Source of the DNA: JALCOL01 sp022649665
Lineage (GTDB): Bacteria; Bacillota; Bacilli; Lactobacillales; Enterococcaceae
Assembly: GCA_030372335.1 (NCBI GenBank)
Contig: JAUDCW010000023.1
DNA length: 29,857 nt
Reading direction: 5' to 3' (one strand)
The first letter of the stretch is position 1. The number at the start of each line of letters is the position of its first letter. A program made the translations under genes and the position numbers. Positions 14,904-23,348 of this stretch are shown in pieces. The notes below the pieces were generated by a model. The model worked only from the letters and a program-made list of their open reading frames with translations, had not been told where the DNA came from and did not search any database.

Positions 14904-15272
14904 AGTAGAAAGAAGAAAGAAACTCAAATATCATTGGCTCAACTACAAGCAGAATTTGGAAAGCATAGTCGTAAACCGATCTCAGCGGAAATGATTGCTT
15001 TCAAAGAGTTATATAATTTATGGCTTGTTCAATACCGTTTAAAAGTAAAACCTTCCACTGTCGCTACTTCAAAGCGATTTATTGAAGGTTATGCACTAGA
15101 ATACTTCGGAAGTTTGAGACTCGATAAGATTACTGTTCGCTATTGCCAAAAGATCGTTAATAAATGGCATGGGAAATACAAACAATATCACTATTTTCGT
15201 AAAGTAGTTGGTCAGGTGTTGCAATTGGACGTACAACTGGAATTGCTGGGGAGCGGTTCGCTAACTATGTAA
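14904..15272 (+). pseudogene. Truncated tyrosine integrase (N-terminal fragment)
   Basis: The open frame begins after TAA with SRKKKETQISLAQLQAEFGK, equivalent to the end of the arm-binding domain (TKKEAxxALxxLxxE), followed by the SAM-like core-binding domain (LYNLWLVQYRLKVKPSTVAT ... LRLDKITVRYCQKIVNKW, FRKVVGQVL). The whole catalytic domain with its R-H-R-Y residues is absent. The start is also missing. After VGQVLQ the frame becomes unrelated, and the overlapping frame 15212-15280 ends with TGIAGERFANYVNF, which looks like the tail of another gene. The fragment is probably a deletion junction. It is the expected integration gene of this island, near its right boundary. Confidence 0.8.
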
Positions 15273-15299
15273 ATTTTTAATAAAAGGAGATTTTTACCA

Positions 15300-16124
15300 A
15301 TGAATAAAGATACCATTTTCAAAATAATTCCAATAATAATTTCATCTATAGCTTTAGCAATATCATTTAGTTCATATCAGAGTTTGAAAAAAGAAAAAGA
15401 ACCTGACCTAAAAATAATTCAAAATCTTTGGACATCAAAACCCAGATATGAGTTAATTAATGAGTCTAGTTCGAAACTTGACGAGACTCCTTCACCTAGC
15501 TATATAATGTTAGTTCCTAGTAAATTATATTATCATTTTGGAAATGGAGAAACGGCATCAAATCTAATCTTAACTCCTATTCCGTATAGCATTGTTGAAG
15601 AACAAATTGTAGGTAATCAAACTAAAGAAAGTATAGTTACCACATATCTTCCAAAAAATTTTTACGGAAAAAAAGGAATTAAAGATATAATTTCAGGTGA
15701 TATTATTTATGAGGATGAAGACTCTTTAAAACTTTCAGTAGCAACGTACCCTTTTATGGTAATTGTTAGTGATGTTGACTATAAATACAACAATAAAGAT
15801 AAAAATAAAATTATTCTTTCAACTCCACTCGCTAACAAAGAATTGGAAAGAGAACAATACAATAATATTATGGAATACATCAGCGATAATGCCGATTATT
15901 TGAAACTTGATATAGATAAGGAAAAAAGCATATATGAAACCGTACAAAATAAAGTTGAGAGTCAAATTTATACAATGATGGAAAAAAACAACTCTAGCAA
16001 AAAGGATCAGAAGCTAATACAAATAATCGGTGGTAAAGAGGACGGTTATGGGAATGTTCTAAAAGACATTAATTCCCTAATCACTCCCCTTGATCCAATT
16101 GAAGAGTATCAGTCTAACAAGTAA
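15300..16124 (+). CDS. Membrane-anchored protein of unknown function, island right end
   Basis: The 274-residue product has an AAAAGGAG ribosome site. One hydrophobic segment at about residues 7-25 (FKIIPIIISSIALAISFSSY) is followed by a polar domain rich in Lys, Asn, Ile and Tyr with mixed strands and a helical, charged C-terminus. Codon use is extremely AT-rich, unlike the suf genes next door. No family is recognised. Its place between the integrase fragment and the att repeat is typical of cargo genes. Confidence 0.65.
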   Translation: MNKDTIFKIIPIIISSIALAISFSSYQSLKKEKEPDLKIIQNLWTSKPRYELINESSSKLDETPSPSYIMLVPSKLYYHFGNGETASNLILTPIPYSIVEEQIVGNQTKESIVTTYLPKNFYGKKGIKDIISGDIIYEDEDSLKLSVATYPFMVIVSDVDYKYNNKDKNKIILSTPLANKELEREQYNNIMEYISDNADYLKLDIDKEKSIYETVQNKVESQIYTMMEKNNSSKKDQKLIQIIGGKEDGYGNVLKDINSLITPLDPIEEYQSNK

Positions 16125-16142
16125 GATAAAAAATTTTTGACG

Positions 16143-16155
16143 AATGGCATTCACT
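16143..16155 (+). repeat. Integrase arm-like repeat (right end)
   Basis: AATGGCATTCACT is identical to 9692-9704 and in the same orientation. It lies about 70 bases inside the right att repeat. Confidence 0.45.
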
Positions 16156-16170
16156 TTTGAATCAAGCAAC

Positions 16171-16214
16171 AAAAAAAGCCTCCGAAACGCTGATATAACA
16201 ACGTTTAGGAAGCT
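16171..16214 (-). terminator. Intrinsic terminator of the suf operon
   Basis: On the minus strand AGCTTCCTAAACG pairs with CGTTTCGGAGGCT around a 12-base loop, followed by seven T residues, 11 bases after the sufB stop. It lies on the island side of the att repeat. Confidence 0.9.
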
Positions 16215-16224
16215 TATAGAATTA

Positions 16225-17622
16225 CTACCCCACAGACCCTTCCATTTCATAGCTGATCAAACGGTTGAGTTCGACGGCATATTCCATCGGAAGTTCTTTA
16301 GTGAAAGGTTCGACGAATCCCATCACGATCATTTGTGTGGCGGTGGCTTCATCGATGCCGCGGCTCATCAAATAATACAGCTGGTCTTCGCTGATTTTGG
16401 AAACTTTCGCTTCGTGTTCGAGCGAAACGTTGCCGTTATAGATCTCATTGTACGGGATCGTGTCCGAACTCGAAGTTTCATCCATGATGATCGTATCGCA
16501 TTCGACATGGGCAAACGAGTGATCGCTGTTTTCGCCGAAGCGGACTTCGCCGCGATAGTCGGTCTTGCCGCCGTCTTTGGCTATCGATTTCGAAACACAA
16601 TTAGAGGTGGTGTACGGTGCGTTGTGGATCATTCGCGCACCGGTATCCAAACGAATTCCTTCGCCGGCGACGGCGATCGAAAGCATCGTGCCGCGGGCGC
16701 CCTTGCCGTCCAAGTAGACACTTGGATACTTCATCGTCGTTTTCGAGCCGAGGTTGCCGTCGACCCACTCCATCGTCGCGTCTTCAAGCGCTTGGGCACG
16801 TTTGGTTTCCAAACTATAGACGTTGTTCGACCAGTTTTGGATCGTCGTATAGCGGCAGTAGCCTTCTTTTTTGACGATCACTTCAACGACCGCTGCATGC
16901 AGGCTGTCAGAAGAGTAGTTCGGCGCGGTACAGCCTTCGACATAGTTCACGCTGGCCCCTTCATCAACGATGATCAGTGTCCGTTCGAACTGGCCGGAAT
17001 TTTCCGAGTTCAGGCGGAAATACGACTGGATCGGGATATCGGTCTTGACGCCTTTTGGTACATAGATGAATGAACCACCTGACCAGACGGCGCCGTTCAA
17101 TGCGGCGAAAATATTATCTTCATTCGAAACGAGCGTCGCAAAATGTTCTTTGAACAGTTCCGGGTATTTTTTGAGGGCCGTATCGGAATCGGTAAAGATG
17201 ATCCCGAGCTTTTCGAATTCTTCGCTCATATTGTGGTAAACGACTTCGGACTCGTACTGCGCACTGGAGCCAGCGAGATATTTCCGTTCAGCTTCCGGCA
17301 CACCGAGTTTTTCAAATGTTTCTTTGATCTTATCTGGAACGTCTTCCCAATCGCGATATTTTTGATCGGTCGCTTTTTGATAGTAAAGCATATTGACCAA
17401 GTCCAGTTCGGACAAGTCCGGGCCGTATTTCGGCATCGTCATTTTCAAAAATTTATGATAAGACTCCAGCCGGTAATCAAGCATCCATTCGGGCTCTTTT
17501 TTTAAAGCGGAGATCTCGCGCACGATGTCTTCGGTCAAGCCGCGGCCGGTTGAGGCGACCGGATTGACATCATCGTGGAAACCATAGGCATAATCTTTGG
17601 ATTCAGGTAATTCGATCGTCAT
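16225..17622 (-). CDS. sufB: Fe-S cluster assembly scaffold SufB
   Basis: The 465-residue product is the usual length for SufB. With SufC and SufD it forms the SufBC2D scaffold on which Fe-S clusters are built from sulfur delivered by SufS and SufU. The family regions are clear: an N-terminal helical part (YHKFLKMTMPKYGPDLSELD), a central beta-helix core (GGSFIYVPKGVKTDIPIQSY; NYVEGCTAP) and the C-terminal helical domain (ISEDQLYYLMSRGIDEATAT). The start overlaps the sufU stop as ATGA, with GGGAGG upstream. It is the last gene of sufCDSUB, and its final codons are the apparent integration site of the adjoining island. Confidence 0.98.
   Translation of the reverse strand: MTIELPESKDYAYGFHDDVNPVASTGRGLTEDIVREISALKKEPEWMLDYRLESYHKFLKMTMPKYGPDLSELDLVNMLYYQKATDQKYRDWEDVPDKIKETFEKLGVPEAERKYLAGSSAQYESEVVYHNMSEEFEKLGIIFTDSDTALKKYPELFKEHFATLVSNEDNIFAALNGAVWSGGSFIYVPKGVKTDIPIQSYFRLNSENSGQFERTLIIVDEGASVNYVEGCTAPNYSSDSLHAAVVEVIVKKEGYCRYTTIQNWSNNVYSLETKRAQALEDATMEWVDGNLGSKTTMKYPSVYLDGKGARGTMLSIAVAGEGIRLDTGARMIHNAPYTTSNCVSKSIAKDGGKTDYRGEVRFGENSDHSFAHVECDTIIMDETSSSDTIPYNEIYNGNVSLEHEAKVSKISEDQLYYLMSRGIDEATATQMIVMGFVEPFTKELPMEYAVELNRLISYEMEGSVG
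16226..16246. repeat. att-like direct repeat, right copy inside the sufB 3' end
   Basis: TACCCCACAGACCCTTCCAT plus T covers the last six sense codons of sufB and two bases of its stop. It is 20/21 identical to 9569-9589. Confidence 0.8.
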
Positions 17623-18131
17623 TTATTTCCCTCCCCGTCTTTTTTCGGGTCTTCGGTATGAAGATGTGCTTCGGTTGCTTCATGTTCTTCGGTATTGATC
17701 GCTTTATTCAAGGCTTTCCAAGCAAGTGTCGCACATTTGATCCGTGCCGGGAATTTTGCAACACCGCTCAGCGTCGCAGCGTCTCCCAATTCTTCTTCGG
17801 CGTCTTCCGGAATCTCTTCGCCTTGGACCATTTCAGAAAAGGCTTCGGAAAGTTTAGCCGCTTCCACCACAGGTTTGCCGATCACAGCGTCGGTCATCAT
17901 GCTGGCTGAGGCAGTCGAGATCGAGCAGCCTTCGCCGGAAAAAGCGATGTCTGTGATGATCCCGTCTTTGACTTCCAGCTGCAGATTGATGACGTCGCCG
18001 CATGTCGGATTTTTCAATTGAATATCGACCGTGCCGTCTTTCACGTCTTTGAGCGTCCCGCGATGATGCGGATTGCTCGAGTGATCAAGGATCACTTGGC
18101 GGTATAAATTATCTAGTTTAGACAGTGCCAT
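17619..18131 (-). CDS. sufU: Zinc-dependent sulfurtransferase SufU
   Basis: The 170-residue product takes persulfide sulfur from SufS and passes it toward the SufBCD scaffold. The three conserved cysteines are visible in PTCGD, GEGCSIS and IKCATLAW, with the Asp after the first Cys that completes the zinc site. The fold core ends near residue 147. The remaining 23 residues form an acidic/His tail (EHEATEAHLHTEDPKK), longer than typical SufU. The gene starts inside the end of sufS (14-base overlap) with AAGGAG upstream and overlaps sufB by ATGA. Confidence 0.96.
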   Translation of the reverse strand: MALSKLDNLYRQVILDHSSNPHHRGTLKDVKDGTVDIQLKNPTCGDVINLQLEVKDGIITDIAFSGEGCSISTASASMMTDAVIGKPVVEAAKLSEAFSEMVQGEEIPEDAEEELGDAATLSGVAKFPARIKCATLAWKALNKAINTEEHEATEAHLHTEDPKKDGEGNK

Positions 18132-19353
18132 TTTTAAAGAACTCCTTTGTCGCGTAAATCGCTTCTACCAGCCGGTCGCAATCAGCTTTCGTGTTGTAGA
18201 TGTAAAAGCTGGCGCGGGCAGTTGCCGGAACTTTCAAATAAGCATGGAGCGGCTGTGCGCAGTGATGTCCGGCGCGCACCGCAACCCCTTCCATATCGAG
18301 AGCCGTCGCCACGTCATGCGGATGGATGCCGTCCAGATTGAAGGCGATCACGCCGGTATGGTTTTCCGGATTTTGCGGGCCATATACCGTGATGCCGGGA
18401 ACAGCTTCCAGCTTCGGCAGTACATATTCAACGAGCGAACGCTCATATTGATGGATGTTTTCCATTCCTAATTCGTTCAAATAATCGATCGCCGTACCAA
18501 GCACGATCGCCCCGGCGATGTTCGGTGTGCCAGCTTCAAATTTCCACGGAAGCTCAGTCCACGTGCTGTCATACAAATTGACAAAATCGATCATTTCGCC
18601 GCCGAATTCGACAGGTTCCATTTTTTCTAACAAAGCGCGCTTGCCGTACAAGACGCCGATCCCGGTCGGTCCGCACATTTTATGTCCGGAGAACGCGAAG
18701 AAGTCGCAATCGAGCGCTTGGACATCGATCGGCATATGCGGTGTGGATTGCGCACCGTCAACGACCATCACGGCGCCGACAGCATGGGCCATTTCTGCCA
18801 ATTTCTTGACCGGTGCGATGCCGCCCAAAACGTTCGACACTTGGGCGATCGAAACGATCTTGGTATTTTTCGTGATTTGTTTTGCGGCGTCATCCATATC
18901 AAGCTCGCCGTCTTTTCCTACGCCGATATATTTCAAGGTCGCGCCGGTCTTTTTAGCGACCTGCTGCCAAGGAACGATGTTCGAATGATGCTCCATATAC
19001 GAGATCACGATCTCGTCGCCAGCCTTCAAATTCCCTTCCCCGTAGCTGCGCGCGACCCAGTTGAGGCTCGTCGTTGTACCGCGAGTAAAAAGGACTTCGG
19101 CTGTTTCATTTGCATTGATGAATTTGCGGACTTTTTCGCGCGCGCCTTCGTAAGCTTCCGTTGCGCGTTCCGCGAGCGTGTGGACGCCGCGATGAACGTT
19201 GGCATTGATCGTCGAATAATAAATATTGATCGATTCGATCACTTGGGTCGGTTTTTGCGTCGTCGCCGCATTATCAAGATAAACTAAGCGTTCGTCATTT
19301 ACTTTTTGAAATAGAATCGGGAAATCTTCCCGGATATTTTCTCCACTGATCAT
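18118..19353 (-). CDS. sufS: Cysteine desulfurase SufS
   Basis: The 411-residue, PLP-dependent group II cysteine desulfurase supplies sulfur for Fe-S cluster synthesis. The PLP-binding Lys lies in FAFSGHKMCGPTGIGVLYG, the persulfide-bearing Cys in VRAGHHCAQPLH near residue 360, and the cofactor Asp region in MVVDGAQSTPH. The start overlaps the sufD stop as ATGA. It is placed third in sufCDSUB, before its partner sufU. Confidence 0.98.
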   Translation of the reverse strand: MISGENIREDFPILFQKVNDERLVYLDNAATTQKPTQVIESINIYYSTINANVHRGVHTLAERATEAYEGAREKVRKFINANETAEVLFTRGTTTSLNWVARSYGEGNLKAGDEIVISYMEHHSNIVPWQQVAKKTGATLKYIGVGKDGELDMDDAAKQITKNTKIVSIAQVSNVLGGIAPVKKLAEMAHAVGAVMVVDGAQSTPHMPIDVQALDCDFFAFSGHKMCGPTGIGVLYGKRALLEKMEPVEFGGEMIDFVNLYDSTWTELPWKFEAGTPNIAGAIVLGTAIDYLNELGMENIHQYERSLVEYVLPKLEAVPGITVYGPQNPENHTGVIAFNLDGIHPHDVATALDMEGVAVRAGHHCAQPLHAYLKVPATARASFYIYNTKADCDRLVEAIYATKEFFKNGTV

Positions 19354-20621
19354 AGGCGTTTCAGCTTCCTTTCAATCGCTTCTACCAGCTCGCGTTCGAC
19401 AGACTGAACGGAGAATGCGCTGATGACCGTTCCCAAAAATCCGCGAACGACTAAGCGCTCCGCGATCTCTTTTTGGATCCCGCGGCTCATCAAATAGTAC
19501 AGATCATCCTGGTCGACTTGCCCGATACTTGCGGCGTGGCCGGCCTGGACTTCATTTTCATCGATCAAAAGGATCGGATTGGCGTCGCCGTGTGCTTCGC
19601 GGGATAGCGCCAAGATCCGCGTTTCCTGCTGCGCATCGGCAAAACGTGCGCCTTTGATGATCTGGCCGATCCCGTTGAATGTCAGCGTGCCGCGCTGGGT
19701 GATCGCACCGTGCTGATGGATATGACCAGTCGTGTTCGATGCAAGGTTCAACACTTTCGTCACGATCCCCTGCAATTGATCCCCCGTGGAAAGCGCGACG
19801 ATCTTCGCGTCGGAAGTCGCGCCTTGTTTGGTCAGTTTCGTCGTGAAGTCCGCCAGCGTATTGCCGTCGTTCATCACTGCGAGCGCCCAATCGATATGTG
19901 CATCGCGTTTGGCGATCCCGCGCCGATTGGCATAGACGAGCGTTTGCTCCGTGAAAGCATCCATTCCTTGAACATGGATCTGAGCGCCGTTTTCTGCGAT
20001 CACTTCTGTCACGATACTTGCGACCGGTGCGCTGCTATTATTTCCATTGAAATGATCTACATAGGTGAACTCGGCATTCGTGTCGCCGACGATCAAGATA
20101 TGCGAGATCAACGGGGCCGTTTCTGAAACGATGAACTCCGCTGCAAACGGCAGATCCACTTTCACATTTTTCGGTACATATAAGAAAAGTCCGCTGTTCA
20201 AAAAAGCGGTATGATAGGCGGTCAATTTATTTTCATCTGCCGGAACAGCTTGGAATAAATATTTTTTGACCAGTTCCGGATACTTGATCAATGCGGTGAA
20301 TAGATCGGTGAAGATCACGCCTTGTTCAAGCAGTTCGTTCGGCAGCTGTTCCATGATCGTGCGGCCCGCTTCCTGTACGAGGAGCGGTTCATTGCCGATC
20401 TTTGAAAAATCAGGAACATTGCCGTTTGCTTTTTCTTCATTAAAGACCGGTGCCGGGAAAAGTTCCCAGTCGCGGTAATCGAAGCGATCGACCCGCGGAA
20501 TAAATTTCTCGCTGATCATCTCGAGCGCTTCGATGCGGTTCACTAACAGCCAATCCGGTTCTCCTTTGCTCTCAGAAAATGACTTCAGAGAATCTTGATA
20601 AGCAGTCCAATCTTTTGCCAT
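19350..20621 (-). CDS. sufD: Fe-S cluster assembly protein SufD
   Basis: The product is about 423 residues. I use ATG 20621 (MAKDWTAYQDSLKSF), with AAGGAGG eight bases before it. A longer frame to 20711 would run 77 bases into sufC and has no ribosome site. SufD pairs with SufB in the SufBC2D scaffold. It shares the beta-helix core and C-terminal helical unit with SufB (QVDQDDLYYLMSRGIQKEIA; GHAASIGQ). It lies 13 bases after sufC and overlaps sufS by four bases. Confidence 0.96.
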   Translation of the reverse strand: MAKDWTAYQDSLKSFSESKGEPDWLLVNRIEALEMISEKFIPRVDRFDYRDWELFPAPVFNEEKANGNVPDFSKIGNEPLLVQEAGRTIMEQLPNELLEQGVIFTDLFTALIKYPELVKKYLFQAVPADENKLTAYHTAFLNSGLFLYVPKNVKVDLPFAAEFIVSETAPLISHILIVGDTNAEFTYVDHFNGNNSSAPVASIVTEVIAENGAQIHVQGMDAFTEQTLVYANRRGIAKRDAHIDWALAVMNDGNTLADFTTKLTKQGATSDAKIVALSTGDQLQGIVTKVLNLASNTTGHIHQHGAITQRGTLTFNGIGQIIKGARFADAQQETRILALSREAHGDANPILLIDENEVQAGHAASIGQVDQDDLYYLMSRGIQKEIAERLVVRGFLGTVISAFSVQSVERELVEAIERKLKRL

Positions 20622-20634
20622 GTCAAATTCCTCC

Positions 20635-21405
20635 TTAGACATCCTCGTGATACTCGATTCCCAACTCTTCGGCGATCGCCGTATAACCAGTTTTTTCAAG
20701 TTCTTTGGCAAGATCTGCGCCGCCGGTCTTGACCACGCGGCCGTCCATCATGATATGTACGACGTCCGGATGGATATAATCGAGCAGCCGCTGGTAGTGC
20801 GTAATGATCATCGCGCCGAAATTCTCGCCGCGCATCGCATTGACCCCTTTAGAGACAACTTTCAGTGCATCGATATCAAGACCGGAATCGATCTCATCCA
20901 AGATTGCAAATTTCGGTTCGATCATCAACAGCTGCAAAATTTCGTTCCGCTTCTTTTCGCCGCCGGAGAAGCCTTCATTCAAATAGCGTTCAGCCATTTC
21001 TTCCGGCATGCTGAGAAAGTCCATTTTTTTATCGAGCTTTTTCAAAAACTGCATCACGCTCATTTTATGATCATCATCGCGCCGCGCATTGATCGCCGCC
21101 CGAATAAATTCCGCATTGCTGATCCCCGGGATCTCGCTTGGATACTGCATCGCCAAGAAAAGCCCGGCACGTGCCCGTTTGTCGACCGGCCATTCCAAAA
21201 TGCTTTCGCCGTCGAGCAGGATATCTCCCTGGGTCACGGTAAAATTCGGGTTGCCCATGATCGCCGCGGACAAAGTCGATTTCCCGGTACCGTTCGGCCC
21301 CATGATCGCGTGGACTTCACCGGTTTTGAGTGTCAGGTCGACCCCTTTCAAAATTTCTTTATCATCTATCGATACATGCAAGTCTTTAACTTCTAAAGTA
21401 GACAT
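20635..21405 (-). CDS. sufC: Fe-S assembly ATPase SufC
   Basis: The 256-residue product is the ABC-type ATPase that drives conformational change of the SufBC2D scaffold. Walker A is GPNGTGKST (about residues 37-45), the signature is GFSGGEKKR, and Walker B with the catalytic Glu is FAILDEIDSGLD. The family-typical insertion RAGLFLAMQYPSEIPGI is present. TGGAGGA precedes the ATG. It is the first gene of the operon, behind a consensus-like promoter. Confidence 0.98.
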   Translation of the reverse strand: MSTLEVKDLHVSIDDKEILKGVDLTLKTGEVHAIMGPNGTGKSTLSAAIMGNPNFTVTQGDILLDGESILEWPVDKRARAGLFLAMQYPSEIPGISNAEFIRAAINARRDDDHKMSVMQFLKKLDKKMDFLSMPEEMAERYLNEGFSGGEKKRNEILQLLMIEPKFAILDEIDSGLDIDALKVVSKGVNAMRGENFGAMIITHYQRLLDYIHPDVVHIMMDGRVVKTGGADLAKELEKTGYTAIAEELGIEYHEDV

Positions 21406-21447
21406 ATCTAATCCTCCATCTCTCTTCTCTTAATCAATTCCAAGTCG

Positions 21448-21476
21448 ATTATAGACTAATTGAGAATAGAATACAA
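21448..21476 (-). promoter_or_regulatory. Promoter of the suf operon
   Basis: TTGTAT and a perfect TATAAT are separated by 17 bases, about 45 bases before sufC. I see no obvious operator. Confidence 0.75.
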
Positions 21477-21693
21477 CTTTTCTCACTTAAAAAAATCGCT
21501 TACATCTTGTAATATCAAGCTTTCTTAACTATTTATAATCATTTCAATCTAATAATAAAAATATCGGATTTTTGTCAAAATACATTGGAATTATTTTAAT
21601 TAACGATGGAATAATCGCGCCTTTTTTACCGGTTTCGCACCGTATCGCGTTCCGGTTGATTAGAATTATTCTAAATAAATGGTTGCTGGATCC

Positions 21694-21730
21694 AAAAAGA
21701 AGAGGAGAAAAGTATTACTTTTCTCCTCTT
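21694..21730 (-). terminator. Terminator of the met operon
   Basis: AAGAGGAGAAAAGT pairs perfectly with ACTTTTCTCCTCTT around three bases, with CTTTTT following on the minus strand. It lies about 40 bases after metQ. The remaining DNA to the suf promoter holds no gene. Confidence 0.85.
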
Positions 21731-21771
21731 CGCTTCCGCGTTTGTAATCTTATTATATTTTAATAAAATAT

Positions 21772-22620
21772 TTATTTATCGACCGGTTTTACCGAGCCGT
21801 CCCATTTTTTCTCCATCCATTCTTGCACGGATTTCGAATGCAGAACTTCCATCAATGTTTTGATCCGCGAATCATTCTTATCTTCCGTACGGACCGCGAT
21901 GATGTTTGCATATGGCGAGCTGTCTTTTTCGATCAACAAGGCATCTTTTGTCGGGTTCAAGCCTTTTTGATAAGCAAAATTGGCATTGATCGCGATCAGA
22001 TCTGCTTCATCGTTTTCATAAGCAGTCGTTAAGATTTCTGGAGCAATATCATGTTTGAACGTCAAATGTTTGGGATTTTCCGCAACATCATCGAAAGTCG
22101 CAGTTTCTTCATTGACGCCGTCTTTCAGCGTGATCAATTTGGCATCTTGCAAGATCGTCAAGATCCGGCCCCAGTCGCTCGGCGAGTTGGAAGTGATCAG
22201 TGTCGCACCGTCTTTCAGATCATCGATGCTTTTGAGCCGTTTGGAATAGATCCCCATCGGTTCGATGTGGACAGCCCCGGCATCCGTGAATTTATAACCG
22301 TTTTCTTTGACGGCTTTATTGAAGAAAGGTTTATGCTGGAAGTAGTTGGCGTCAATTTCTTTTTCCGCTAAGGCTTTGTTCGGCATTACGTAATCAGTGA
22401 ATTTTACGATTTCAAGCTTAATGCCTTTTTTTGCCATTTCCGGTTTGATATGCTCCAAGATTTCCGCATGCGGTGTCGGTGAAGCCCCGACTTTCAACAC
22501 TTGTTCTTTTTTAGAGCTGCCGGTCTTTGAGCCGTCCGTCGCTTGGTTTTTGCTGCCGCAAGCTGTCAATACCAGTGCCGCCAAGGCGATCGCCGTAAAA
22601 GCCAAAATTTTCTTTTTCAT
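21772..22620 (-). CDS. metQ: Methionine-binding lipoprotein MetQ (NlpA family)
   Basis: The 282-residue solute-binding protein of the methionine ABC importer has a lipoprotein signal (ALVLTAC, Cys about residue 21) and then the NlpA-family core: VGASPTPHAEILEHIKP near the mature N-terminus, ANYFQHKPFF, and the ITSNSPSDWGR / INANFAYQKGLNPTKDALL ligand region. AAAAGGGGG precedes the ATG. It is third in the operon after metN and metP, so it is under the same T-box control. D-methionine or methionine derivatives may also be carried. Confidence 0.96.
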   Translation of the reverse strand: MKKKILAFTAIALAALVLTACGSKNQATDGSKTGSSKKEQVLKVGASPTPHAEILEHIKPEMAKKGIKLEIVKFTDYVMPNKALAEKEIDANYFQHKPFFNKAVKENGYKFTDAGAVHIEPMGIYSKRLKSIDDLKDGATLITSNSPSDWGRILTILQDAKLITLKDGVNEETATFDDVAENPKHLTFKHDIAPEILTTAYENDEADLIAINANFAYQKGLNPTKDALLIEKDSSPYANIIAVRTEDKNDSRIKTLMEVLHSKSVQEWMEKKWDGSVKPVDK

Positions 22621-22661
22621 ATTATATTTCCCCCTTTTAATGATCTATATCAATAAACGTC

Positions 22662-23348
22662 TCAGCGTTTATCTACGCGTTTTGCGACCGTGTCGCCGAT
22701 CCCTTGAATAATGAAGACGATGATCAAAATAATGATCGTCGCAACAAGCGTCATCGTGTAATTTCCCAATTGATACCCGTCGTTCCAAGCCAATGCTCCG
22801 AGGCCGCCTGCGCCGATAAAGCCGGCCATCGCAGTAAAGCCGACCATCGAAACAGTCGTCACAGTAAAGCCTGAGATCAGCGCCGGCAGACTTTCCGGTA
22901 CGAGGATCTTCTGCATGATCTGGATCCGCGAGGCACCCATCGCATTTGCCGCTTCCAAAACGCCGCTGTCGACTTCGCGCAGCGCGATCTCCACTAAACG
23001 GGCAAAGAACGGGGCTGCGGAAAGGACCAAAGCCGGGATCCCCGCTTTGACCCCGAGCATCGTTCCGACCAGCATTTTCGTGATCGGAAATATCAAGATG
23101 ATCAAGACCATAAACGGGATCGAGCGGAAAATGTTGCTGATGATCGAAACGACGGTATACAGGATGCGGTACACGATCGTGTTTTTGCGGCCGAGCGAAT
23201 AAAGCAGGATCCCCAGCGCCATTCCGATCACAAAGACAAACAAGATCGAGATCACTGTCATATAGATCGTTTCATAGGTTGCCGTTTGGACTTTGCTCCA
23301 ATCAACGGAAGAGAAATCAAAATACGTTTGTGTAAAACTTTTATCCAC
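22662..23348 (-). CDS. metP: Methionine ABC transporter permease MetP (MetI family)
   Basis: The 228-residue integral membrane permease has about five hydrophobic segments. The cytoplasmic EAA motif that contacts the ATPase is ANAMGASRIQIMQKILVPES. The start is GTG, preceded by AGGAGGTGAT located within the end of metN; the two genes overlap by eight bases. In the complex it forms the membrane channel with the MetN dimer. Confidence 0.95.
   Translation of the reverse strand: MDKSFTQTYFDFSSVDWSKVQTATYETIYMTVISILFVFVIGMALGILLYSLGRKNTIVYRILYTVVSIISNIFRSIPFMVLIILIFPITKMLVGTMLGVKAGIPALVLSAAPFFARLVEIALREVDSGVLEAANAMGASRIQIMQKILVPESLPALISGFTVTTVSMVGFTAMAGFIGAGGLGALAWNDGYQLGNYTMTLVATIIILIIVFIIQGIGDTVAKRVDKR

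Larger units (their letters stand above)
9569..16246. mobile_element. Genomic island integrated at the 3' end of sufB
   Basis: Direct repeats of the sufB 3' end bound about 6.65 kb of AT-rich DNA. Inside are a tyrosine integrase fragment, integrase arm-like repeats 80-110 bases in from each boundary, an IS3-family element, a frameshifted XRE repressor and genes with no household function. Each boundary carries a terminator for sufB. The integrase is truncated, so the island is probably immobile now. DNA further left (7650-9510) is also accessory and may be the residue of an earlier insertion at the same site. Confidence 0.75.

Noticed and set aside
16225..21405. Many long plus-strand open frames opposite the suf genes (for example 16144-17073 and 20620-21396)
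   Set aside because: They are antisense shadows of sufB and sufC with unlikely composition; the minus-strand proteins are unmistakable Suf proteins.
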